From: Irineochytrium annulatum
Lineage: Eukaryota; Chytridiomycota; Chytridiomycetes; Chytridiales; Chytridiaceae
DNA length: 42,962 nucleotides
Assembly (NCBI GenBank): GCA_027600665.1
Contig: JADGJL010000101.1
Coordinates: 1-42,962, forward strand
Direction of reading: 5' to 3'
A program made the position numbers and the translations under genes. Shown in pieces: positions 8,993 through 20,730 of the stretch (within the stretch, counting starts at the first letter, position 1; the number at the start of each line of letters is the position of its first letter). Under the pieces are notes generated by a model. The model saw nothing but the letters and a program-made list of their open reading frames with translations. It ran no database searches and was not told the DNA's origin.

Positions 8993-10891
8993 ATGCCTGC
9001 CAGAATACACCCCGCCCACTTGAAGTGTGAGTGTTCGGCTTTCGACGGAGCGCGAGGTTGCGCGATTGCTGCGATTTAGGTCATCGCGATCATCAGGCGG
9101 CCATGGGCTTTCCACGGAGCGTGCCATGGGGTGCTGTGGCTGCCTGTAGACGTTTAAAACGCGACTGGGGAAGACGGTGCCACGTGGGGTTGATGGGACG
9201 AATGGCAGGCGTATCGCGAAAGACCTGCCAGAATGCTGAACCTTTGTATCTTAGCGAGCTCGTCCTCGGTCTCCGAGATCCTCCGGACGAAGCTCATTTG
9301 CACCATCGGCCCTGCTTCCGCCGATAAGGAGACGCTCGGCAAGCTCGTCGAGGGCGGCATGTCCGTCTGCCGCCTGAATCTGAGCCACTGTACGCAGGAC
9401 TTCGCCAAGAAGGTGATCGCGAACCTTCGGAGCTACATCGAGGAGAGCGGATCGACGGCCGAGGTTGGCGTCTGGATCGACATCAACGGCCCCAAGGTTA
9501 GGAGCGGGAAGCTGAAGGAGAAGAACGTGTTTCTTAAGGCCGGGAGTGACTTCTTCTTCGTGAACGACCCGGACCTTGTGGGTGACCACACGAAGGTGTC
9601 TACCACCTATACGAAGGAGCTCGTTAAGGTCGGCGACAAGATGTACGTCGACGACGGCCTGTTGTCGTTCACGGTCTTGGAGCGTCTGGAGGGTGCGATT
9701 CGGTGCAGCGTCGACAACTCTGGTGAGATAGTCACCTTCCTTCTTATCTTCGCCATAATAGCTTACGCCAACATAATACTTTTAGGCTACTTGGGTGAGA
9801 ACAAGGGCATTAACTTCCCCAGTTATGTCATCGAGGAGCTCCCCGCCGTGAGCCCGAAGGACGCCGCCGACATCACGTTCGCGATCTCCCAGAAGGTTGA
9901 CTTTATTTCTGTCTCGTGCATCCGGACGATTGAGGACGTGGAGGAGGTCCGCATGCTTCTGGGCAACAGCAAGATCAAGCTGTTGGCCAAGATTGAGAAC
10001 CAGCGCGGTATGGACAACTTTGAGAGCATTCTAGGTCTTGCGGACGGTATCGTCATCGACAGGGGTTACCTCGGCGCGGAGGTCGATGTAGAGCTCGTCA
10101 CGATGGCGCAGAAGCGGATGATTATGCAGGTGTGTCCTGTATCCTTTAATGCTTGCCATTTTTTTTAAGCTCACCGCGCGAAATAGGCCAACATCGTCGG
10201 CAAGACCATTCTCGTCGCAAACCAGATGCTTGAGACCATGAAAACGAACCCGCGCCCGACGCGAGCCGAGGCCGCCGACGTGGCAAACGCGGTCATGGAC
10301 GGCGCTGACGGCCTCGTGCTCTCGGGCGAGACGGCCGTTGGCAATTACATCTTCGAGTCCCTCGACACCATGAGGAGGATCGCGCACCAGGCCGAGAAGA
10401 ACACCAACTATGTCGAATACCAGATGAAGATGACGAGGTCCGTCCCGAAGCCAATCAGCGTCTCTGAGTCGATCGCGTCGTCCGCCGTTTTGGCGGCGCA
10501 CCAGGTCAACGCCGCCATCATCGTGTGCATCACGGTATGCTCTCTATTTTGGTCGGCCCCTCCGCCTCAATCCATCAATCCCTAATTCGAACGTAATTTG
10601 CAGGAACTTGGCGGCACCGCCCGCCTCGTCGCTAAGTACCGCGCCCAGATCCCCGTCGTTGCCGCCACGCTCGTCCAGCAGACGGCGAAGCAGATGGCGG
10701 CGACCTTCGGCCTCGTGCCGTACTTCCACACGGGCACCGCCGAGAACGTGATCTACGATACAGTACGATACGCGTACGAGCTCGGGCTCTGCAAGCCGGG
10801 CGACATCGCTATCATCACGTCGGGTCAGTCCATCGGCTTCCTCGAGGGCACGACCACCAAGATGCAGATCTTTGTCGTGCCGACCTACTAA
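8993..10891 (+). CDS. Pyruvate kinase homologue with altered active site
   Basis: Five exons (8993-9026, 9255-9722, 9786-10129, 10187-10534, 10604-10891) give 493 aa, the normal fungal length. Pyruvate kinase makes pyruvate and ATP from PEP and ADP in the cytosol. Family blocks are clear: [63 protein letters not shown]. Arg51, Asn53, Ser55, Lys236 and Glu238 are retained. Three usually fixed places differ: ARGDLG is DRGYLG (Tyr262 replaces the metal-binding Asp), ATQML is ANQML (Asn294 for the catalytic-region Thr), and DTKGPE is DINGPK. The Lys in the last motif resembles K+-independent kinases. It is a divergent isozyme or a pseudoenzyme, so I give no symbol. Intron 1 (228 nt, after codon 11) is far longer than the other introns. 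Confidence 0.9.
9027..9254 (+). other. Long first intron of the pyruvate-kinase gene
   Basis: GTGAGT donor at 9027 and TCTTAG acceptor ending at 9254, phase 1. At 228 nt it is four to five times longer than the other introns in the window. Its position just after the first 11 codons is typical for introns that boost expression, but that role is inference. Confidence 0.75.
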
Positions 10892-11500
10892 CCCACCCAC
10901 CACTTTCGGATGCAACTACCTACAGTCTCAATGTCTTATATATCTTTTGTCTGGTCCGTCTCCTGCCTATCCCTTGTATGTTATTTTTTTGTGAAGGACA
11001 ACCGCGTTCTATCCTAGTTCCCACCCTTGTAACTGCAAACATCGCAACACAGATGTTGAGGAATAATTTTTTATTGAGTAAAAGCGTGCCCAGGTGCTTA
11101 ATGTGCCCTCAAGAAGTCAAAAAATAAGAACCATTCATGGGGCTGCTTCTTCTAGTAACCGTCGATCCTGGACAATCTAGGAAGCGCGTCGCTGGTGCCA
11201 ACCTCCTCTTTACCACCTCACATGCCCAGTAAGATAAGGGGGGCCACCAGGCTTTGCTGCACCCGTGGTGTTGGCCCGGTGGCGTTCCCCACCGCGGCGA
11301 CACCACGGTGCAACGAAAGTGGAAGAGAGGCTCATCGATAAAGTTGAAGTCAAAATTTGCCTTCACCAAACCATGCTGGTGCGCCCAAACGTCATGCCTG
11401 GGCTTTCGCCTTTTTTGTCCCTTTTCGTTTTTTGCCTTGTAAGTTTTTTTTCCTGTACTCTGTGCTTCGTGGTGACGTTCTTCCCTTTACGCGTCATCGG
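10892..11500. other. Intergenic, no gene seen
   Basis: 3' flank of the pyruvate-kinase gene (T-rich at 10980-10990) and the distal upstream region of the GPI-protein gene. Short ORFs only, with no supported coding frame. Confidence 0.5.
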
Positions 11501-11512
11501 TCTTAAAAGGCC
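11501..11512 (+). promoter_or_regulatory. TATA-like box upstream of GPI wall-protein gene
   Basis: TCTTAAAAGGCC lies about 100 bp before the ATG. A second AT-rich element, ATCTTATAGATC, is at 11551-11562. The leader to the ATG is strongly CT-rich. Confidence 0.35.
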
Positions 11513-11613
11513 GAGCTTAGGACTCCCCCCGTTTCTCTCCCACCCACCGCATCTTATAGATCTACACTAGACCAACCTCACCTTCCACCCCCCGACCCCT
11601 CCAACCCATCACC

Positions 11614-12099
11614 ATGTACGCCTTCGCCGTCCTCGCTATCGCCTCGGTCGCTTCCGCCGCCTACGTCCAGCACCCCGTTTACGACGAGTCCTCCTCTGCC
11701 GCCGTCATCACGACCACGGCCGCTGTCCCCACCTACGTCCCCGCGTCGACGAAGGCTGCCACCACCACCACCACCACGACTGTCGTTGCTCCCGGCTACG
11801 TCAGCTCCACCACGGCTGCCGTTGTCACCTCGACCACCACCACGTCGGCCTGCGACGAGTCCTCCACCGCGGCTGCGTCCAAGACCACCTCCGCCACCGC
11901 GCCCGGCTACGTCGCGTCCTCTACCAAGGAGGCCGTCGTTTCTACCCCGGCGTACGTCAAGCCGACGCAGACGCCGGTCTACAACCTCGCCTCCACCAGG
12001 GCCCCCGCTCAGACCAACATCGTCTACAGCGGCGCAAGCTCCATGGCCCCCTCGGTGTTCGTTGCCGGTGCCGCCGCCATCGCCGCCCTCTTCCTGTAA
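11614..12099 (+). CDS. Small GPI-anchored Ser/Thr-rich cell-wall protein
   Basis: An intronless gene for 161 aa. Residues 1-16 (MYAFAVLAIASVASAA) are a good secretory signal peptide with A-x-A cleavage. The mature part is low-complexity Ser/Thr/Ala with TTTTTT runs and spaced Pro-Gly-Tyr and Pro-x-Tyr motifs, an expected substrate for O-mannosylation. The C-terminus has a small-residue omega region (SGASS), a short spacer and a hydrophobic tail (VFVAGAAAIAALFL), the GPI-attachment pattern. Only two Cys are present. This fits an abundant structural protein of the fungal plasma membrane or wall. Codons are strongly C/G-ending, in keeping with high expression. No enzymatic domain is seen. Confidence 0.85.
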   Translation: MYAFAVLAIASVASAAYVQHPVYDESSSAAVITTTAAVPTYVPASTKAATTTTTTTVVAPGYVSSTTAAVVTSTTTTSACDESSTAAASKTTSATAPGYVASSTKEAVVSTPAYVKPTQTPVYNLASTRAPAQTNIVYSGASSMAPSVFVAGAAAIAALFL

Positions 12100-13049
12100 A
12101 CGGTTGACGTCTCTTTCATATAAGATCATCAAGTTCGCTACAAGTTTTGTTTGATAGTTTTTTCATTTGCTTCTTTGCTTTCACGTACTGGGTAACCTTT
12201 AAATTCCTTGGATGCATCCGCTTCCTTCTCATTCTTTATTGACTTAACTATCAAGTATTATTTTTTTTCAAATTTATAAAAGCTTTCTCTGGGACATGTT
12301 TTTGCCTATGCTTTACTATTTTTATTGGCTATGAGCGGTTGATTGGGGTCGGTACGGTTTTTCGGTTGGGCTGGGCGATGAGGTTTAGTAGGGTGCAGGG
12401 TGCATGTTGTTTTTGGCGACGACGGTTGTTGCGATATTCGTTTCTCGAGCGGGTTCCTGCGTCTCGTTTGGAGGGTTCGGCTTCTTTCTTGAACTGCTCT
12501 TCCATATTGTGGACCTTGATCATTTACTTGAATATCGTGTCGTTTCGTTCCGTAGTCGCCAGCATTTTGTTCTACGTCCGCATTCCTCCCCTATCTTTAT
12601 TTCCGATACGCGTCTACTGCCATTTTATCGTACTCTTATTCCATCAGTCTATCATAGAGTGTTCATTTGTTGACACAACCAATTCAAATATAGAGTTGAA
12701 AATACATTTTCCCATGAAGTATCTGCTTTTGTCGGCGATCAGCCTATTAAAACTTCGGATTTGATGCCAACATGCAAGTGTGGGATATGCACGGCCGCTG
12801 CCAGACTGAACTCAAAACTAATTTACCAAACCACATCGTCAACATCAAAATGATACATTCTATTGTTATGCATGAAAGCAGTTGACAAAACAGGTGCTAT
12901 TGCCTTGCCTTCAACGAGCAATGACATGATATAGTAAGTAACAACAAAAAAATATGGCAGCATGAAAAGAAAATCAGCTAGAAAACAAATAAATGCGAAC
13001 ATCCCCTCATTGTCTGTCCACAATACAGCCCCACATCATCCCAGTGCTG
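12100..13049. other. T-rich convergent 3' region
   Basis: Region between the GPI-protein stop and the VPS8 stop. It is AT-rich with poly-T stretches (for example 12260-12268), as expected of two facing 3' untranslated regions. ORFs at 12339-12764 (+) and 12823-13023 (-) are made of common codons of AT-rich DNA and are not supported. Confidence 0.5.
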
Positions 13050-16000
13050 TTAAGATCGAGGCTGAATCATTGGTGGCGGCCGAAGCTCGAGCCTTACGGA
13101 GTCCTGCTTCGTGAGCGACAAGACAGCCTCCGGTAAAATCGGGAGTACAGGGCCCAGTCCACTGTTACCGCCGAGGTCGCCAGACCCATGGCGAACGGGA
13201 CTCAAGTCGTCCAAGTAACCGCCGCCTCCTACGTTGTCGTCGTAGTCGTCTTCGTCGAGCAATGTGGAGTCATTCATCTCGATACGATCCGCATCGTGGT
13301 CTAAACGGGGCTCCTTAAGCGCCTCGAAGATATCGATCTATTTAAAGATAAATGAGCGACAGCTTTATCCACGGGGACCGCGGCCTAATCGCACAAAACC
13401 GTTGGCAACGGGAACATACCCCTCGGTTGTGTGCAATCGTTTCGTACATGGCCGATATGCTTTGCAGCCGCTTTGATAGGGCCTCCGTCAAGTTGATGGC
13501 CTCCGGATCGGCGAGGTCCTGGTAAGCATCGTCAGCAAGCGCGCCCCTCTTCCCGCAAAGGCAGTATGCTCACCGTAACAGTCTTCCCCTTCTGCTTCGA
13601 CAGCAGCGCCAAAACTTTTCTCTTATGCGCATTAACCCCATTCCTGTGCTGCGCCTCGCACACCAAACACCATCCGAGCCCCTTCGCGCCCTCCACTGCC
13701 GAGACCGTTACGCCCATCACCCTGCCGGACACGACGATGGCTGCTTCAATCGCCCCCTCAAGACACTTGGCATGGAACACGTGTCTGCACCTGAACAGCA
13801 CGCATCTGTCCCCACCCTCCTCCTCCTTCCTCAACATACCCGTTCTGCAGACTCCGCACAGCCCGGACTCGGACCGGACCGCCCTCAGCCTGCCTCTCCT
13901 CGCCTTAGCACTTGACATGTGCACATCGCGCGAGAGCGACCGCCCCGCGGCCAAGAGGAGCTCGCGCTCGTGGTGGTGCGCGCTCAACATGCCAAACACC
14001 AGGCGACGGTGTTCCCCAAACCTCGCCCGTGCGGGAGTAACCCGGAGGATGCGGCGGAGCACAGTTGGCGCGCTGACCTGACCGACGACGTCGTCCAGCA
14101 ACTGGCGAGAGAGGCGTGACAGCGCAGTGAAAAAGAGGGTAGGGAGGGGGCGGAGGTTGTTATGCTCCAAAGCTTGCTCGGACTCGTCAGGCCCGTCCGT
14201 TGGCGGCGGCGCGTCGTTGTCGAAGTCGTCGTCGAGACCGCCCGTGGTAGGGGACCCGGCCGGGAGGAGTGAGGCGAGGGCGGTTTTGCGCTTTATGAGG
14301 AGGTCGACGAGACGAAACCACAGCGTGTCGCGGTCATCTTTCTCCACTTTGCGAAGACTCCGTCGGCAAAGGCCAATCCCTTGCGCAAGCGACTCCCGCG
14401 CCTCTGCAAAGTAGGCCCGGAGCTTCGCCCGGATCGGCGGCTCAACGTCAATTCGGTCCGCGTTCTCGGCGACAATGTCGTGGCACTTGCTGAGCCGATC
14501 CTCCATGATGGACGTAACCATATCAACGGCGGCCGAGTAGCTCCCTGTCCGCTCCAGGAGCCAGAGCGCGGCGGGGACAATGTCTTTCCTTCGGCAGATA
14601 GCGAGGACTTCCTCAACGTTATACGGCTCCCGGTCGAACTGCTCCCCCAACGAGACGAGGTAGGAGTGCACCCTGGCCGGTTCAAAGTCGCACAACATCT
14701 CAATGTAGCGTTGGATTAGTGGACCCGGAAGCCGCTTCGCAAGGACAGGTGAGTACGTTGCCACGTTCTTCTTTCTCGGATCCCGCGGCTCCTCCAACAG
14801 ACCTCCGAGATATAAGAAAAGGTGCGTCGGCGTCGCTTCCAACGCCGCAATCACCTCCATGTTCTCCCCCGGAAACACGCCCATGACAAGCACCGCCGTC
14901 TCTCTCGGGTCGATCTCGACCAATTCTCTCAAGTTCCTCATAAACGAGTCCTTCACTTTGCACGTCTCTGCGTACGTCAGCTCCTCCGTCGTCAGGAGTT
15001 CGCGAAGGCACCGGAAGCATTCCCTCTTCCGAGTCGGGTCGCGGATGTAGCATTCCAGGACGCGCTCGTATTGCCTTCCTTCCCGGTGAACGTACTCGCA
15101 CAACCGCCAAAACCCCGCCGCCTCCCACTTGGCTAGCAGGCCCACGTACTCAGACTTCTCCTCCTCGTATAGAGGAAGCAGGCCCAAGAGAACGAGTTGG
15201 CGGTCGTCGTGCGAGGCTGGGTCGTCGACGGCCGTCAGGGTGTCGAACACCTTGTCGAGTAGGTCGTCGGGGTAACTTAGGGAGGAGGTATGCTTCGCGT
15301 ACATCCTCGCCAGGAAGGTGTATACCGCGACAAGGTGGGTCTGGGAGACACCCGGTGGGGGCTCGGATTCACAGATCATTAGCAGCGAGTCTAGGATTGA
15401 TTGCCGGTTCATCGCGGAATATTGGTCAGCAAAGCGGACTTTCCCGTCGGCGGCAAACCCATCCCGCACCCGTATGTCGCCGTCAAGTGAGGGTTCATTA
15501 AAGGCCAGGGACAACACCTTTAGCAGCTCTGAGGCATCGTACCGAAACAGTAACCGAACGTACGGGTACGGTGCGTACCCCATTGTCAGCTCGGTCCCGC
15601 CTCCGCTATCGTCTGGAGGCCAACTTGTGTGGGAGGAAGAGAAGAGGAAGTTGTAAATGTCGCTTTTCGCCCGAAGGGATTCCTTCCTCGTTAGGCTGCC
15701 TGTTGGAAACGCCTTCCCAGTGAGCACGTAGGCGAGGTAGACGTAGAGGGAGTAGCACCGGGATTGCAAGGGTATAGCGCTGGCGTTTTCGATTGCATCA
15801 GGGGAGGCGGTGAGGGAGGTTTCGATCATTTGAAGGAGGTCGACGATGGGTGTGACGAAGTCTTTAATGGTGCGGTTGTAGATGTATATGAGGGCGCTAA
15901 AGAGACCGAATTCCCGGCAGACGCTGAGGACGAGATGCAGATCCATGGTAGAGGGATCGAGGTGAATGATTATCTGCTCTATCCTATCTAGCCACATCTT

Positions 16001-19000
16001 ATCCCGGTAATGAATCACAAGTGCTTGGAAGATGGCCGGGTTTGCTAATGCCGTTATCCGTTCTTGCAAGATATATGGTTCAAGGGCCTCAAACAAGATG
16101 TCGTGATGATTGACGGTGTGCAACCGATCGTATATCTCTCCAAACAAAAGATCGAGTCGATCTATCGTCGTACATGTTTCCAAACAAGTTTTTACCAGGT
16201 CAATCAGGACATCGCGATCGTCTTCGATGTCGACGAGTGTTTGTTCAATATTCGACAAACACATTGAAACGTAGGTAAGGAGCAGGCTGCCGATATATTC
16301 TCCGAGGATCCGATGCCGTGTGGCCGTGTCTGAGGGGATGCCGATGGCGGCGCGATGGATGTCACCGGAGAAGAAGCCAGTCGCCATCACGATCGCGTCT
16401 TTAAAGTTTCCTGACCTCACGAGGGCTGTCACCCTGTCGGACCATGTCAGAGGACTAGCGACTTCTACTTGATCTGAGCCCTATTACAGCGTGATGAGAC
16501 CAGAATGGAGCAGTGGCTTCTTACTAAGATAAAGAGCCGGCCTTTATACGATCGCATGCTATGGTAATACGCCATCTCCCCAGCTGCGCCGATCGGCTGC
16601 AAAGATTTCGAGAAGTAATCGTAGCTCAAAACGTTTAGGGCTTTCACGTCGCACCGCTCCGTTTCTTGCATTATAAGGGTGTCATAGACGATGAGTTCTT
16701 CCCCACTTGTCAGCAACGCCACAAACTGGCAACTTTAGCGACATACGAGGTGACGGGAGGACAAACCTGATCGTTCATCCACTGTAGTGACACAATCACC
16801 TCTGTCCCCATCCACTCGCCGCTGAAAATGAAGTCCAACTCGGCCTTCTTATCTTGCACACCCTGGTCGCGGACTCTGATGATGAATAACCGCGACCCTG
16901 AGGAGACTGCTAACAACGGCTCCGTTAATCCTGAACCTGCGATAAATTAATTTCTGCCGGCCTTGATCCAAAAAGCAAGACCCACTTGATTCCTTGTTCA
17001 CGAAGGACGGTCGCCACGAAATACAACTCATAGAAGAAGGCGAGGACTTTTCCCGATCCCATAACATTTTGAAGACGATTGCCGGAACGGGTTTTGTGCA
17101 TAAAATGAGCAGCTTTATGAAAAGCAACAATTCAGTGCTGACCTCGGATAAATTGGAAGCACCATCGACCATTACCTTGTACGGAGTAGAGATAGCAAGG
17201 AGGCCACGGGAATCGCTCGCTGACTTCGCCTGCGAAAACGGGAGGGTCGATAGGGAAAAGATGGTGGTAGGCACGCGGTTGAAAGGTTGCCCATGGAGTC
17301 GAATAGAGACAACTGTGCTGATAACGAGAACTTTCGAAAGGGAGTGGTAGAAGGCCGATCCCTACACGATCGAAAGGCGGGATCAGTGAGGGTTTAACGA
17401 GAGAACGATCCTTGCTCCACGGACCTCGTTGTCCGCCGACACAACCTCCGAGTTCCCATTGATGAAGGCAATGTGAATGATCGCAGCGCCTCGCAAGTGG
17501 CCGTCCTTCGCGCCAGCTGTCCGTGTCCGCGGTTGCGGTGATATTTGGCGCACAATGGCTTTCTTACGGATATCCCAAATCGTAATCACGCCTTGAGCGT
17601 AGCCGCAGACGATCCGGTGATGGTTAGGGGAGATAGCGACGGAAGTAACCGCACCGTATTCTGCAGCTGGTTGATGCAATATCAGATCCCGGCATACCGC
17701 ACGGAATAGATCAACTAACCTATTGAGAACTCGCCGAGAATAACTTGGAGCGATTGGGTGAAGTCGTAAACGAGCAGCATGGACCTAGATGTCCCGACGA
17801 CAATACATCCAGAAACCGTAAACACTGTCGGCATCCCCACCTTTTGTGTCATCGAATCCGACAGTAGGCTGTCGGACAGAGCCCTCAGATGAGTCCATCT
17901 AAAGACGTCGTGCGGGCCAGGCGGCACCACAACGGCCCCACCAGCGACGCTCGCACCCATCTCCGGTCCCGTACCTAGGGAGTTGTTCTTCGACGGCCCG
18001 GACTCTAGCGACGAGATTGATGTCCGCCGGCTCCTTAGCGGCGACACGGGCTTCGGATGCCGGTTGGAGCCATCCGACATCGTATCCTGCAGCAACGTTA
18101 GGATACAACATTAAAGGACGTGTACCGTTGGCGGTCCGCGAGGTGATATGGAGACGATATCATCGGCGGCATGCAAGCCGTTGTCCGACCCGATATCACT
18201 CAGGATGTTCTCTAATGTCAGGAGCTTCGACGCTGTTGGAGCACATTAGTCGACACGAACGCACTTTGTTATGAGCTTACAGGAAGCGTTAACGAACTGA
18301 TCGTACAACGACGTCTCCCTCGCAATTGCAACGAGCAGCTCCTCCACCTTCCGATTCCTCGCGTCCGAGCCCGGGCCGTCCAAGCCCCGGCCCGTGTACC
18401 TCGTCACGTCCTCCCGCAAAGCCTCAAGATCCTCCATCGCCTGCTGAATTAGGATCTGCGGCGCCTCCGCGAGTTCCATCTCGTCAATCGTGATGCTAAG
18501 ACGCCGAAGATTAGGCCACCAGCAAGCACTAACACATCGAATACACGTGTCGAACGACACGCCCCGTGACATTCTGTCCGGTACACACCTTCGAAACCTT
18601 GATTCCAGGGACACAAGCGAATCCGGGTCCTCTGCTAACACCAGCGATCTGTAGGAAGCATACTAATCAGGCGCCACGGCATAAACGCGCGCGAAGCCGC
18701 ATCGACAAGCAGAACTCACTCAAACAACGACGAGGCCCTCTTGTTCCCCCCGCCGTGATCCCTCAGCGCGTCACGCGCGCCGTTCGACCTCAAGTGTATG
18801 ACCGGCCGCGCTCTGTCGTCCTCGTCGTCAGCCGCATGCGCCAAGGACTCGCGATTGTCGGAGCCAAGAGCCCCGAGCGGGTCCCCATCGCCCCCACCGC
18901 CGCCGTTCTGCTGGCTGCGGCCGTTGGCGCGGGGTTGCGGCGGCATCATCCCAGCCAAGGTTGTCGGCCTGCCGCGGCGAGCTTCGGCCTCCTCCGCCTC

Positions 19001-19075
19001 GACAACACCCCACTCGGACGAGTCCACATCGCCCATCTGTACCTCCGCCACGCCATCCGTTGCATCCGGGTGCAT
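13050..19075 (-). CDS. VPS8: Vacuolar protein sorting protein 8, CORVET subunit
   Basis: Vps8 is the Rab5/Vps21-binding subunit of the endosomal CORVET tether. Thirteen exons (18720-19075, 18589-18648, 18281-18495, 18126-18232, 17720-18086, 17425-17666, 17176-17361, 16986-17112, 16767-16936, 16525-16725, 13574-16480, 13420-13518, 13050-13337) give 1,774 aa in frame. Order: a disordered N-terminus; a WD40-like propeller (VFTVSGCIVVGTSRSMLLVY; SVAISPNHHRIVCGYAQGVI; GHLRGAAIIHIAFI); a long alpha-solenoid in the 2.9-kb exon; and a C-terminal RING (CGVC...FRCRHVFHAKC...CLVC). The RING has about 30 extra residues before its last Cys pair. An acidic tail, DEDDYDDN, lies in the last exon. It is longer than human VPS8 (about 1,430 aa). 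The start is the first in-frame ATG after an upstream TGA. Confidence 0.92.
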
Positions 19076-19247
19076 GGTGTCGGCGAACACGAGTTCGCGG
19101 AGGCCACGATCTAGGCGTCTTTTCACCTCAAGCCTTCATGCGGTTGCACTCAACATTATGACGCAAAAATGGTACATTTTTATGACAGCAAAGTGGCATT
19201 AATTGACGCCGAAGAGTACTTGATTGCGGAAAGAAGCGACAGGCATG

Positions 19248-20190
19248 TCACAGCTTCCGCCCGCAGCAAATGTAATTCATCTGCAAGCTTATGACACTCC
19301 CATCGAGTAATCTCCATGAGTTCGTGGTCATGTCGTACCCAATGCCTGTGGTATCCACCATCTTCGCCCCCGCCTGCTCGATGTAGTTGGTCAACTCTGA
19401 TGGCGTCACGTATTTGGCGGGATCATGGGTCCCCTTTGGCACCCAACTGAGAACGTTTTCGGCCATATAAACAGTGAAGACGCGTGCTGCCGGCGTCCGA
19501 TTAATTGTTGATACCATCGCCAGACCACCAGGCTATATAGAGCAAGTCAGACCCGCATTTTAAGTGCTGCGGCCAACCTTCACGAGCCCCACACATGTCC
19601 CGATGAAGTCCTTCGCGTCTTTAACATGCTCGACAATCTCCAAAGCGCACACAACATCGAAGCTGCCTTCACCGACGTCCGCCAGCAGGTCCTCGGCCGT
19701 GGTCGCGATATAGTTTGGCTGGTTCAAAAACGGATCCGACTTTGAATGCCAAGCAGCCATCGCGACATTCTCCGGCGCGGCATCAATACCGGTCACGGCA
19801 GCTCCGAGCCTAGACAGGCTCTTCAGGGCAAACGCGTCAAAACGGACGCGCCACCTGCAACTCCCTCACCTCCGACAGCAATCCCCCGCCGCATCCGACG
19901 TCAAGGACCTTCAGCCCCTCCAGCGGCCTAAACGCAGGCCGGGTCTCGTTCGCGGGTAGGTGGCGGTCAACCATCGCTCGGATATACTCCATCCTGGGCC
20001 CGTTCATCTTATGCAGCATCGCGAACTGGCCGGAGGGATTCCACCAGTCGTAGGATGCTCGCGCGAACTTCGAGATCTCATCGCTGTCGACGGAGGACGG
20101 CCTCGCTGCCGATCTCTGCTCTGCGGCCACGGTGAACAGGCGCCGCACGATTGTCGATAATCTGCTCATGTTTTGAAATGCCTTTCGCAT
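19248..20190 (-). CDS. COQ3: Ubiquinone biosynthesis O-methyltransferase, mitochondrial
   Basis: Coq3 performs both SAM-dependent O-methylations of ubiquinone synthesis at the inner mitochondrial membrane. Three exons (19870-20190, 19578-19820, 19248-19532) join to 282 aa, all introns phase 0. The N-terminus MRKAFQNMSRLSTIVRRLF is basic, amphipathic and lacks acids, a good mitochondrial presequence; the second Met (codon 8) could also serve. The family signature FARASYDWWNPSGQFAMLHK is followed by SAM motif I (KVLDVGCGGGLLSE, split by intron 1), the acidic ribose-binding strand (AAVTGIDAAPENV), ALEIVEHV, and NRTPAARVFTVYMAENVLSW near the C-terminus. All hallmark parts are intact. Its 3' end lies 173 bp from the VPS8 start on the same strand. 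Confidence 0.94.
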
Positions 20191-20730
20191 GCATACATTC
20201 TGGCACTTCCAAGCTCTGGAACAATTTCTCTGCTTAAATAGTCGCTAAACAGTAGCTAAAATGCGTATGAGGATGTTTTAAACATGAATCGCATTGACAA
20301 CTGCAGTGTGCAGTTGATTTGTAACGAGACTCTCTGGACCTTTCTAATCGTCACTTCGTTTGCATCCTTTGGCAACCGCATGCCAGTCCCATGCATATGC
20401 GTTCACATAGGACAACGCGACTGCGATGCTTCTCTGCTGAAGTAGAAACGAGAAGAGCAACCGCAGAGTGACGCTGGTCGCTCGCTGTCTTCGGCAACAC
20501 CCAGGACACAAAAGAAGGGAACAAAGCGCAGCAAAAACCACTGATCATCCATCATCGCAACCTCCACGTACGGCTTGAGGAATTCTCGCTAGACGCCTTC
20601 CACTCGATTTCTCATCTCAAGCAGGTTTCAGCAGCAACAAGCAGTACAAAAAAGTATAACATGTCAAGGGTTTAAATACATTACTGTCCAATATAGTGTC
20701 ACTCTATCTGCAAAAAGTCGACAATTACTA
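20191..20730. other. Intergenic between LTN1 3' end and COQ3 5' end
   Basis: About 540 bp, including the COQ3 upstream region. Two overlapping short ORFs at 20344-20548 on the minus strand have no protein-like features. No box or RNA gene is identified. Confidence 0.5.

Noticed and set aside
12823..13023. Hydrophobic 66-codon minus ORF after VPS8
   Set aside because: Lies in the AT-rich 3' region of VPS8. Phe/Tyr/Leu-rich translations are expected there by chance.
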